Assembly: GCA_022843645.1 (NCBI GenBank)
Contig: JALHNF010000010.1
Location: forward strand, 1 to 15,849
Source: Minisyncoccota bacterium
GTDB lineage: Bacteria; Patescibacteriota; Minisyncoccia; Phycocordibacterales; UBA5272
Length of the DNA stretch: 15,849 nt
Direction of reading: 5' to 3'
In this document: in pieces, positions 1-6,076 of the stretch
How the letters are laid out: each line of letters starts with the position of its first letter
Numbering within the stretch: the first letter of the stretch is position 1
Position numbers and translations under genes: made by a program
The notes under the pieces: model-generated
Database searches by the model: none
What the model was told of the DNA's origin: nothing
The model's input: only the letters and a program-made list of their open reading frames with translations

Positions 1-341
1 TCCTTACCCTTGAGAACGGCGACTTCGGTCGTTACACCACTCGTCGGCTTGAAGGCAGGGGTTCGGAGCACCTCCTTCACATATTCACCCACGCGGAAGC
101 CTTTGCTTTCGAGCCGGGTAATCCAGTCAACACCCGACGTACCATCGGAGGTAACACTGAAGTAGATGACGCCGTCTTCCTCGCGCCACGAACGGGGCGG
201 TTCTGAGACAATCCACTCTCCTGAATTGACAAGGCGAACTGCTTCGTTCGGGTCTGCTGTTCCGATCTGACGCATGATGTTTTTAACCAGGGCATTTAGT
301 TTCCCCGGTAATACATCAGCGATTGCAAAATCGGTGCTCAT
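1..341 (-). CDS. Unknown conserved-looking protein, 5' part only (runs off the window edge)
   Basis: The frame is open for 113 codons from ATG at 339-341 to the window edge, so the C-terminus is missing. The start is fixed by an AAGGAG ribosome site 8 nt upstream. The protein begins MSTDFAIADVLPGKLNAL and contains the stretches VNSGEWIVSE, SWREEDGVIYFSVTSDG and KGFRVGEYV. There is no signal peptide or membrane segment, so it is probably cytoplasmic. I do not recognise a characterised family; the style resembles hypothetical proteins of CPR genomes, but this is from memory and not a search. Its codon use is more GC-rich than most neighbours, and it is one of few genes here with a textbook ribosome site and a consensus promoter. 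It is transcribed leftwards from its own promoter at 515-543 through a long folded leader. Confidence 0.75.
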   Translation of the reverse strand, partial: MSTDFAIADVLPGKLNALVKNIMRQIGTADPNEAVRLVNSGEWIVSEPPRSWREEDGVIYFSVTSDGTSGVDWITRLESKGFRVGEYVKEVLRTPAFKPTSGVTTEVAVLKGK

Positions 342-508
342 GATTGTATCTCCTTGGGCTAATTTGCCCGTTTTCGTTTTCCTCTAATCCGAGGAGGAAC
401 CAGTGACCTCAGTGGTCATAGCGAGGAATGGCCTAGTTTTAAGCCACTTTTCGCTATGACCACCTGCCTGCGCAGACAGGCTCGCAAGGGTCGTATCAAA
501 GAACTGTG
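342..508 (-). promoter_or_regulatory. Long structured 5' leader of the leftmost gene
   Basis: The predicted leader RNA folds extensively. A 13-bp perfect inverted repeat pairs 412-424 with 451-463 (GTGGTCATAGCGA and its complement). Inside its loop AGTGGC can pair with GCCATT. Upstream in the RNA lies a near-palindrome at 464-481 built on CCTGTCTG and CAGGCAGG. Downstream, TGACC at 414-418 can pair with GGTCA at 404-408, and this small hairpin competes with the 13-bp stem for the same bases. A last hairpin at 380-395 (TCCTC/GAGGA) sits before the ribosome site. The mutually exclusive stems resemble an attenuator or riboswitch-like leader. No known riboswitch class is recognised. Confidence 0.45.
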
Positions 509-514
509 CCTAAT

Positions 515-543
515 ATCATACACCTAAACACTATACTTGTCAA
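515..543 (-). promoter_or_regulatory. Sigma70-type promoter for the leftmost gene
   Basis: On the minus strand a perfect -35 TTGACA (538-543) is followed after exactly 17 nt by -10 TATGAT (515-520). The predicted transcription start is near 508, giving a leader of about 167 nt before the ATG at 341. This is the clearest promoter in the left part of the window. Confidence 0.8.
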
Positions 544-788
544 TAGCTGAAAGTGGTCTTACCTGAAGGGATCTCGCCTTACAGGCGCAGTACAGGTTTC
601 CCATTTTGGTGAAGCGAAAAGAGGTCTATTAGCGATCAGTCACAGATAGTTTTTGCTCTGTTCACAAATATTTTTCTGACGAAAAATTTCGGGACCTTTA
701 GAAAAATGTAGGGATCGGTCACGACTCTTTTTCTGCTGAAAAAGGTCGCGACTTTGGTTTAATAGGGATCTCGGCTACCGCCGCGGGT
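544..788. other. Gene-free stretch with several small hairpins and T-arm-like fragments
   Basis: No convincing reading frame is present. Visible structure includes hairpins at 575-587 (CGCCT/AGGCG), 670-687 (ATTTTTC/GAAAAAT, loop TGAC) and 727-744 (CTTTTTC/GAAAAAG, loop TGCT). Short pieces resemble the T-arm of the neighbouring tRNA-Lys, in the same orientation as that gene: GTAGGGATCG at 708-717, TAGGGATC at 763-770 and GGGATC at 568-573. The motif GATCRGTCAC occurs twice (634-643 and 713-722). This looks like degenerate repeat material and not a gene. Confidence 0.4.
565..600 (-). repeat. 36-nt hairpin element, copy 1 (partner at 12249-12284)
   Basis: Written on the plus strand the element is GAAGGGATC, a T, then a 5-bp hairpin (CGCCT, loop TAC, AGGCG), CA, then GTACAGGTTTC. 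The copy beyond tRNA-Trp has the same length and order with no gap. Its stem sequence differs but still pairs fully. It lies about 330 nt beyond the 3' end of tRNA-Lys in the direction of tRNA transcription; the strand given is that of the tRNA. Function unknown. Confidence 0.5.
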
Positions 789-838
789 ACTTTTCATGAA
801 TATTCAAAGCAAAGCTTCTCATCTTCTATGAAAAGTCT

Positions 839-888
839 TTCGATCCCTACACGCACATGCGCAGGCATGTGCTTAGGCGGACAAAAGC
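839..888. repeat. Interrupted inverted copy of the tRNA-Lys T-arm and acceptor end
   Basis: Positions 839-850 are the exact reverse complement of tRNA-Lys bases 936-947 (T-loop and T-stem). Positions 874-888 are the exact reverse complement of 921-935 (acceptor 3' strand plus trailer). On the tRNA side these two pieces are contiguous. In the copy they are separated by 23 nt (851-873) that form a perfect 8-bp hairpin, GCACATGC/GCATGTGC with loop GCAG. A read-through transcript could therefore pair over 27 bp with the 3' end of the tRNA. Confidence 0.7.
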
Positions 889-890
889 TA

Positions 891-914
891 AAAATCTCCA
901 GCAGTGGAGATTTT
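891..914 (-). terminator. Hairpin downstream of tRNA-Lys, probable terminator
   Basis: A perfect 10-bp stem (891-900 with 905-914) with a 4-nt loop is followed on the minus strand by T-rich sequence running into TAGCTTTT. It sits 14 nt beyond the tRNA 3' end. It is also the inner part of a larger hairpin whose outer 15 bp (874-888 with 921-935) include the tRNA acceptor 3' strand. Confidence 0.55.
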
Positions 915-927
915 CTTAACGCTTTTG

Positions 928-1000
928 TCCGCCTAGTAGGGATCGAACCTACGACCGTTTGCTTAAGAGGCAACTGCTCTACCAGCTGAGCTATAGGCGG
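928..1000 (-). tRNA. tRNA-Lys(CTT)
   Basis: The cloverleaf is complete: acceptor CCGCCTA with TAGGCGG, D-stem GCTC/GAGC, anticodon loop CTCTTAA giving anticodon CTT, T-stem GTAGG/CCTAC with loop TTCGATC, and discriminator A at 928. The outermost anticodon-stem pair is a G-A mismatch. CCA is not encoded, so it must be added after transcription. It lies downstream of the cupin gene, with its own putative promoter. Its 3' end is duplicated in inverted form just downstream (839-888), which is unusual. Confidence 0.95.
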
Positions 1001-1009
1001 GGATAAGGA

Positions 1010-1037
1010 ACCAAGCAAAAGCTTGCTTTTGCTTGGT
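1010..1037. repeat. Strong hairpin in the tRNA-Lys 5' flank
   Basis: A 13-bp perfect inverted repeat (ACCAAGCAAAAGC and its complement) is separated by two bases. A second hairpin, ATCCGCT with AGCGGAT, lies at 1044-1072. Neither is followed by a T-run on the minus strand, so they look like structures in the tRNA precursor leader and not classical terminators of the cupin operon. Confidence 0.45.
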
Positions 1038-1080
1038 CTAAATGATCCGCTAAAACGAATGCATAAGCGGATGTGAAAGT

Positions 1081-1108
1081 ACTATACCGCAAAAATATCG
1101 AAAGACAA
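1081..1108 (-). promoter_or_regulatory. Putative promoter for tRNA-Lys
   Basis: On the minus strand TTGTCT (1103-1108) and TATAGT (1081-1086) are separated by 16 nt, both with good agreement to consensus. Predicted transcription starts near 1074, just past the end of the cupin gene, giving a 5' flank of about 75 nt with two hairpins before the mature tRNA. Confidence 0.4.
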
Positions 1109-1115
1109 AAAATAG

Positions 1116-1511
1116 TTAGCTTGTGAGCTCACCAAACGCTTCATCTTCCAGGTCTTTTTCGGCATCTTCTTTTGTATTATGAATTCTTCCGTCAATATGG
1201 TTTGCAGGAGCATAGACTGTATAGAGCTTAAGCGGTGCTGTGCCATTGTTGATGAAGTTGTGCATAGTCCCTGGTGGCACCACGGCTACATCCCCGGCAA
1301 AAACTTCACGCTCCACACCATCAAGCACCGAGAGCGCCTGCCCTTCAACAAGGACTATCACTTGCTCTACATGATGGTGCACCTCTTCGCCAATATCGCC
1401 GCCCACAGGAATGCACATAAGCACAAGCTGAGACTTGGCTCCAGTATGAACAACTTTTCTAAAAAGAGTATTCTCTTGTGCAAGCTGTGTGATTGGTGCA
1501 ATGTAACTCAT
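1116..1511 (-). CDS. Small single-domain cupin protein
   Basis: This 131-residue protein is a single cupin barrel. Motif 1 is seen around residues 41-57 (GEEVHHHVEQVIVLVEG), with likely metal ligands His45, His47 and Glu49. Motif 2 is at residues 73-88 (GDVAVVPPGTMHNFIN), with His84. The four-ligand set suggests a bound divalent metal. Family members range from isomerases to sugar or auxin-type binding proteins, so no substrate can be assigned. The C-terminal tail is acidic (KEDAEKDLEDEAFGE). The start codon overlaps the stop codon of the upstream membrane protein as ATGA, implying translational coupling. It is the last protein gene of the prfB-ftsEX-pyrG block, ahead of tRNA-Lys. Confidence 0.88.
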   Translation of the reverse strand: MSYIAPITQLAQENTLFRKVVHTGAKSQLVLMCIPVGGDIGEEVHHHVEQVIVLVEGQALSVLDGVEREVFAGDVAVVPPGTMHNFINNGTAPLKLYTVYAPANHIDGRIHNTKEDAEKDLEDEAFGELTS

Positions 1512-1807
1512 ATATATTCTTTATATTTGCACACTGTTCGTAAACATTCAACACTGTTTCCCCTCTTTACCGCATGGCTTCCGCATTTCTTGCATGCAAC
1601 ATATGTCACTGATTGAGATGGTTTTGTAATAACACTTGGTAAGACAGCGTCTCCTATATACGGCACAGATGTCGTGAGGCCTCGTTTTGAAGAGCGATAT
1701 GAAAAAAGAACAAGGAGAAGCGTCAGGCACACCAAGAGGAACGACCACAGCGTAAGATAAAAAGAATCATCGTCCACAAGAAAATACTGTGATAAAAACT
1801 CTTTCAT
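1508..1807 (-). CDS. Small membrane protein with a C-terminal four-cysteine zinc-ribbon-like tail
   Basis: The protein has 99 residues. Residues 17-36 form one hydrophobic segment (LTLWSFLLVCLTLLLVLF) followed by a positive stretch, SYRSSKRG, which suggests the C-terminus is cytoplasmic. The tail carries CKKCG (Cys72, Cys75) and ECLRTVC (Cys88, Cys93), a CxxC plus CxxxxC arrangement that could bind zinc. I recognise no named family. The ATG lies 14 nt after the pyrG stop and its stop overlaps the cupin start as ATGA, so it is almost certainly co-transcribed with both. A TATAGT box overlapping the pyrG stop could be an internal promoter. The coupling to the cupin hints at a shared function, which is unknown. 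Confidence 0.75.
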   Translation of the reverse strand: MKEFLSQYFLVDDDSFYLTLWSFLLVCLTLLLVLFSYRSSKRGLTTSVPYIGDAVLPSVITKPSQSVTYVACKKCGSHAVKRGNSVECLRTVCKYKEYI

Positions 1808-1821
1808 TGCTTTCTATTGTA

Positions 1822-3513
1822 CTATAGAGCCGCTTTCTTTTTGAGCGCGTGCGCAATGAACGCCGTGAAAAGAGGATGCGGAGAGAATGGCTGGCTTTTA
1901 AACTCAGGATGAAACTGGCACGCCACAAAAAAGGGATGCACCTCTTTTGGAAGCTCAATAATCTCCATCAAAGTGCCGTCGGGAGAAGTACCAGTGAATT
2001 GCAAATCTTTTGAAGCGAGTGTTTCCACAAAGAGTGGGTTCACTTCGTAGCGATGACGATGACGTTCAGATATTTCACGCGTTTTGTACGCCCGCTCCGC
2101 AAGAGACCCCTGCTTGAGCACCGCTTTGTATGCACCAAGCCGCATACTATTTCCATATTCTTTTTTGGCAAGTTTTTCCTTTTGCTCTGGCAGTATGTCA
2201 ATCACTGGGTACGTAGTCTGTGGGTCAACCTCTCTTGTATGTGCACCAATGAGCTTAAGTACATTTCGAGCATATTCTATAACGGCAAGCTGCATACCAT
2301 AACAAATGCCAAAGAATGGAATCTTGTTTTCTCGCACGTAGCGAATAACGTTTATCTTCCCCTCCACTCCTTGTGAGCCAAATCCGCCAGGCACCAAAAC
2401 GCCGTCATACTTTTTGAGCACACTGAGCTTTTTTTTGTCGTATACCTCAAATTCTTTTGCATTGAGCCAATGCAACACAGGCTTCACTTTTCGCCCATAG
2501 CTTGCGTACTTGAGCGACTCAATAACAGAAATGTACGAGTCTGAGAGCACGAAGTCGCCTGTATCAAAATACTTTCCTACAACTGCGATATGCACTTCTT
2601 TGGTATATTTTTTTGCTGTATCAAAAAAGGTTTTCCATGCACGAAGCGTGGACGCGTGTTTGTCTTGTAAGCCAAGCACCTCCTGCAAAATATTTCCCAA
2701 ATTGTCTCGCTCAAAATTAGTAGGTACATCATAAATACTTTCTATATCAGGAGCAGAGATGATTCTGTCGGCACGCACATTGCAAAACAGTGCAAGCTTT
2801 TCCTTTCTCTTTTCATCAAGCGACGTGTTGCTTCGTGCCAAAATAACATCCGGCTGTATACCTGTCTCATTTAAATTTCGCACCGCGTGTTGCGTTGGCT
2901 TTGTTTTCATCTCGCCAACCTTTGACGGCACAGGAAGGTACGAAACCATGACAAATGCAACATCGTTTGGATTTTCGATTTTAAGCATTCGTGCCGCCTC
3001 TAAGAAAAGAATGTTTTCATAGTCGCCAACAGTGCCACCTATCTCAATGATCACCACATCGGCCTGTGCGCTTTTTTGTGCTTTTTTTATTCGCGCGATT
3101 ACTTCAAGAGGGATATGCAGGCACACCTGGACGCACTTCCCTTTGTATTCAAAATTCCGTTCTTTCTCAATGACAGTCTGGTAAACACGGCCTGTTGTCA
3201 TGTAGTTGGTACGCGAGAGTGTTGTGCCCAAAAAACGCTCATAGTTTCCCATGTCTTGGTCGCACTCATCGCCATCATCAAGGACAAACACCTCTCCATG
3301 CTCTGTCGGATTCATGGTGCCGGCATCGACATTTACATACGGATCAATCTTTATGGCAGTCACGTTGTGTCCACGCGCTTTAAGCAGTGTCCCAATGGAA
3401 GAAGCAGCTATTCCTTTTCCGACACCAGAAATTACCCCGCCGACGACAAAGATGTACTTGGGAGGTTGTGTTTTCGAAGATGCAGGTGTCTTTGTCTTTG
3501 ATCGGGTCTTCAT
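1822..3513 (-). CDS. pyrG: CTP synthase (glutamine-hydrolysing)
   Basis: This enzyme converts UTP to CTP using ATP and ammonia from glutamine, the last step of pyrimidine nucleotide synthesis. The 563-residue length fits the family. The synthetase domain begins at KYIFVVGGVISGVGKGI (around residues 19-35, P-loop) and includes EIGGTVGDYEN and KTKPTQHAVRNL (UTP/CTP site). The glutaminase domain has the oxyanion motif PGGFG, nucleophile Cys404 in FGICYGMQ, and catalytic His535 and Glu537 in QFHPEF. Several normally conserved stretches differ, such as DDGDECDQDMGNYERF where most bacteria have a TDLDLGHYERF-like sequence. A lysine-rich extension of about 18 residues precedes the domain. The gene follows ftsX by 18 nt on the same strand. 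Confidence 0.97.
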   Translation of the reverse strand: MKTRSKTKTPASSKTQPPKYIFVVGGVISGVGKGIAASSIGTLLKARGHNVTAIKIDPYVNVDAGTMNPTEHGEVFVLDDGDECDQDMGNYERFLGTTLSRTNYMTTGRVYQTVIEKERNFEYKGKCVQVCLHIPLEVIARIKKAQKSAQADVVIIEIGGTVGDYENILFLEAARMLKIENPNDVAFVMVSYLPVPSKVGEMKTKPTQHAVRNLNETGIQPDVILARSNTSLDEKRKEKLALFCNVRADRIISAPDIESIYDVPTNFERDNLGNILQEVLGLQDKHASTLRAWKTFFDTAKKYTKEVHIAVVGKYFDTGDFVLSDSYISVIESLKYASYGRKVKPVLHWLNAKEFEVYDKKKLSVLKKYDGVLVPGGFGSQGVEGKINVIRYVRENKIPFFGICYGMQLAVIEYARNVLKLIGAHTREVDPQTTYPVIDILPEQKEKLAKKEYGNSMRLGAYKAVLKQGSLAERAYKTREISERHRHRYEVNPLFVETLASKDLQFTGTSPDGTLMEIIELPKEVHPFFVACQFHPEFKSQPFSPHPLFTAFIAHALKKKAAL

Positions 3514-3531
3514 ACTGTTTGATTTCTATAT

Positions 3532-4452
3532 CTACCGTTTTAAATATTTCCGCACTGAAAGGTAGCTTGATACTGCTCCAAGCAAAACTCCTGTTATAAG
3601 AAGTATTGCACCTAAAAAGAATCCTCGGACCATATAAAACTCAAGTGTATCAAATTGCAGAAGTGCTTGCGCAACATAGCCCCGAATATATAGCGATATC
3701 GGCCAAAAAAGAATAAGGGCAATGAGGGCAGCCACAACACCATAAAGTATTCCCTCTATTACAAATGGCCCTCGCACATAGGCACGATTTGCTCCCACAA
3801 GGCGCATGACGCCAATTTCATCTCGAAATGTATAAATTGCAAGGCGAATAGTGTTGTACGTAATCATGATTGAGATGAGAATAAATATGCCCGCAATAAT
3901 AAGCCCTGCTCGCTCGACGGTACCAATGAGATTGTTCAATTGATCAATGATTTGTTTATTGTCGGAATAGTCTACCTTATCGATAAATGCGTCTTTGTCA
4001 CTTGTAAACTCATTTGTACTTAAGTACTGCACAATAGGCTCGTATTGGCCTGAATTTTGCGCCAAGATAGAAAGTGTCGCCCGAAATGGATTTTGTCCTA
4101 TTTCTTCGAGCGCCTGGAGGGCGAGCGCATCATTTGCGTTTTTAATTTTATAATTTTCAAGTGCTTGGTCTCGAGAAATGTATTCTACTTTTTTTACTTC
4201 AGGAAGTTTTTCTAAAGATTCTTTCAATTTCAAAATGTCTTGCTCACCAGCATTTAACACAAAGTACGCAGTTACATCAACTCTATTCTGCATATGATAC
4301 AGTACATGCTTGAGCATCGCCCGAGAGTACACAAGCCCTCCTACAATCATGAGCGTAATCACTATGACCACAATCGCAGAAATTGAAATAGTTCTATTTC
4401 GATAAAAACCAATGAATCCATTTCGCACTATTCTTCCTAATGTTGTAAACAT
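3532..4452 (-). CDS. ftsX: Cell-division protein FtsX (ABC transporter-like membrane subunit)
   Basis: FtsX is the membrane partner of FtsE. In other bacteria the complex transmits ATP hydrolysis to control peptidoglycan hydrolases at the division site. The 306 residues show the family layout: a cytoplasmic start, a first membrane helix (about 23-45), a large extracellular domain (about 50-180, starting VDVTAYF), then three more helices (about 183-205, 229-255, 275-298) and a short basic tail RKYLKR. GVMRLVGANRAYVRGPFVIEG is the typical FtsX cytoplasmic loop. It follows ftsE by 12 nt. The hydrolase it would control is not adjacent; the only peptidoglycan peptidase candidate in the window is the M15 gene at 9830-10369. 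Confidence 0.95.
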   Translation of the reverse strand: MFTTLGRIVRNGFIGFYRNRTISISAIVVIVITLMIVGGLVYSRAMLKHVLYHMQNRVDVTAYFVLNAGEQDILKLKESLEKLPEVKKVEYISRDQALENYKIKNANDALALQALEEIGQNPFRATLSILAQNSGQYEPIVQYLSTNEFTSDKDAFIDKVDYSDNKQIIDQLNNLIGTVERAGLIIAGIFILISIMITYNTIRLAIYTFRDEIGVMRLVGANRAYVRGPFVIEGILYGVVAALIALILFWPISLYIRGYVAQALLQFDTLEFYMVRGFFLGAILLITGVLLGAVSSYLSVRKYLKR

Positions 4453-4464
4453 ATCGTTTGTATA

Positions 4465-5145
4465 TTAAATAACGTACTTGCCCGCTGCGTCGTCACGGAC
4501 GATCTTTCCTTTCTCCATGGCAATCACGCGCTTGTTGAGCGAGTCTATAACTCCTTTATTGTGCGTGGTCAAAATCACGGTTGTGCCAAGATCGTTAATT
4601 TTCTTTAAGATCTGAATTATTTCATATGTGTTCACTGGGTCGAGATTGCCCGTTGGCTCATCTGCAATCACCACGTCTGGGCGATTAATAATTGCTCGTG
4701 CGATAGCAACACGCTGTGTTTCGCCTCCTGAAAGCTCTCGCGGGAAACGCATCATCTTGTCCTCAAGGTCAACAAGATCAAGCACATGTGGCACATCCGC
4801 CTCTATTTCTTCATCTGTCTTTCCGGCTGCCTCCATGGCAAAAGCAATATTTTCGTATGCAGTCTTGTCTGGAAGAAGGCGAAAATCTTGAAACACTACT
4901 CCTACACGACGACGATATTCGGTGAGGTCTTTGTCTTTCAGCTTATGAATATTAAACGACTCGAAGTACACATCGCCAGTTGTTGGCGCTTCTTCGGCAA
5001 GTAAGAGCTTGAGCAATGTAGTTTTGCCAGCGCCTGAATGCCCAACAATAGAGACAAATTCTCCTTGGGTAATAGTGAGGTTGATATTCTCTAGTGCTTG
5101 AAAGTCTTTCCCATACACTTTTGAAACATTATCAACGTAAATCAT
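4465..5145 (-). CDS. ftsE: Cell-division ATP-binding protein FtsE
   Basis: This is a single ABC ATPase domain of 226 residues, the usual FtsE length. Walker A is GHSGAGKT (35-42), the Q-loop glutamine is Gln86 in VFQDFRLLPDKTAYENI (a stretch characteristic of FtsE), the signature is LSGGETQR (138-145), Walker B is VVIADE (158-163) and the switch histidine is His195. It acts on the inner face of the membrane with FtsX. It starts 12 nt after the prfB stop. No ribosome site is visible; instead TATACT (5152-5157) lies 6 nt before the ATG, compatible with an internal leaderless start. Confidence 0.97.
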   Translation of the reverse strand: MIYVDNVSKVYGKDFQALENINLTITQGEFVSIVGHSGAGKTTLLKLLLAEEAPTTGDVYFESFNIHKLKDKDLTEYRRRVGVVFQDFRLLPDKTAYENIAFAMEAAGKTDEEIEADVPHVLDLVDLEDKMMRFPRELSGGETQRVAIARAIINRPDVVIADEPTGNLDPVNTYEIIQILKKINDLGTTVILTTHNKGVIDSLNKRVIAMEKGKIVRDDAAGKYVI

Positions 5146-5157
5146 TGCACTAGTATA

Positions 5158-6033
5158 CTATCCTAACGCAATAGCTTCAATGAGCTCATCCAAATCACCT
5201 TCTTCAAGGATTTTGTCAACATTTGATGTTTCAAAGTCCACTCGATGATCTTTAACCATTTTATACGGATGAAGCACGTAGGAGCGAATCTGGCTTCCCC
5301 ACTCTATCTCGGTTGTTTTTGAAATTTGCCTTCCTTCTTCCTCGGCTTTTCTTTTTTCCATTTCGAGTTTGTGAAGTTTGGACGCAAGAAGCTCCATCCC
5401 CTTTTGTCTATTTTGCGCTTGCTGGCGTTCGCTGGTAACGTGCACCGAGATACCTGTCGGTTTATGCACAATGCGCACCGCAGTCTCACGCTTGTTTACA
5501 TTTTGCCCGCCTGCGCCACCTGACTTTGCAAAGTCTACCTCGATGTCCTCAGGTCGGATAACGATGTCGCCATGCGTCACTTTCGGCAATACTTCAACCA
5601 TTGAAAAGGACGTATGCCGAAGGGACTTCGCATTAAATGGCGAGATGCGCACAAGGCGATGTACTCCAGACTCGTATTTCATGGTGCCATACACATTTTT
5701 TCCTACGACTTCAAGTGTGAGGTTGCGATACCCACCATGATCATTTTTATTTTCATGCAAAATAGCATACTCCCAACCTTTCCGTGCAAAATATTTCTGA
5801 TACATGTGAAAAAGCATTCTTGAAAAATCTTCGGAGTCGTCGCCTCCTGCGCCAGAAAGAATACTTACTATGGCACCACCTTTATCTTCAAGGGTCAGTC
5901 CGTCACGTTTATCCTTGAGCTCTTTTAATTTTTTGATCTGCGCTTGAGCAAGCTCTTTGTCGTCCCAAAAATTCACCTGAGCCATTTCGGTTTCGATAGC
6001 GAGAATTTCCTGTTGAATTTCGTGGTGATTCAT
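5158..6033 (-). CDS. prfB: Peptide chain release factor 2 (shortened)
   Basis: RF2 recognises UGA and UAA stop codons and triggers peptide release. The stop-reading tripeptide SPF is at residues 131-133 (LVRISPFNAKSLRHTSF) and the catalytic GGQ at 175-177 (SGGAGGQNVNKRETAVRI), followed by a basic C-terminal region. I chose ATG at 6031-6033 (MNHHEIQQE) because the longer frame needs a TTG at 6090 overlapping the preceding gene. The protein has 291 residues against 365 in Escherichia coli. The N-terminal helical domain is cut: after a coiled-coil ending near residue 45 the sequence passes directly to ILSGAGGDDSEDF. No programmed frameshift site (in-frame UGA with an upstream ribosome-like site) is present. 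It lies directly upstream of ftsE. Confidence 0.95.
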   Translation of the reverse strand: MNHHEIQQEILAIETEMAQVNFWDDKELAQAQIKKLKELKDKRDGLTLEDKGGAIVSILSGAGGDDSEDFSRMLFHMYQKYFARKGWEYAILHENKNDHGGYRNLTLEVVGKNVYGTMKYESGVHRLVRISPFNAKSLRHTSFSMVEVLPKVTHGDIVIRPEDIEVDFAKSGGAGGQNVNKRETAVRIVHKPTGISVHVTSERQQAQNRQKGMELLASKLHKLEMEKRKAEEEGRQISKTTEIEWGSQIRSYVLHPYKMVKDHRVDFETSNVDKILEEGDLDELIEAIALG

Positions 6034-6076
6034 GATATAAAATCCTACAAAATTCTTTTTAAAATACAAAGGAGGA

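Noticed and set aside
77..295. Minus-strand 72-codon frame inside the leftmost gene
   Set aside because: It is out of frame with the longer open frame 1-341, which has a ribosome site and a promoter.
464..481. Possible CRISPR or REP array around the CCTGTCTG/CAGGCAGG palindrome
   Set aside because: Only one copy is seen in this window; there are no regular repeats or spacers.
794..1018. Minus-strand 74-codon frame over tRNA-Lys
   Set aside because: It reads through the tRNA and its inverted copy; it is a by-product of the tRNA sequence.
6034..6076. Programmed frameshift of prfB
   Set aside because: There is no in-frame UGA with an upstream ribosome-like site near the start; the coding frame is continuous.
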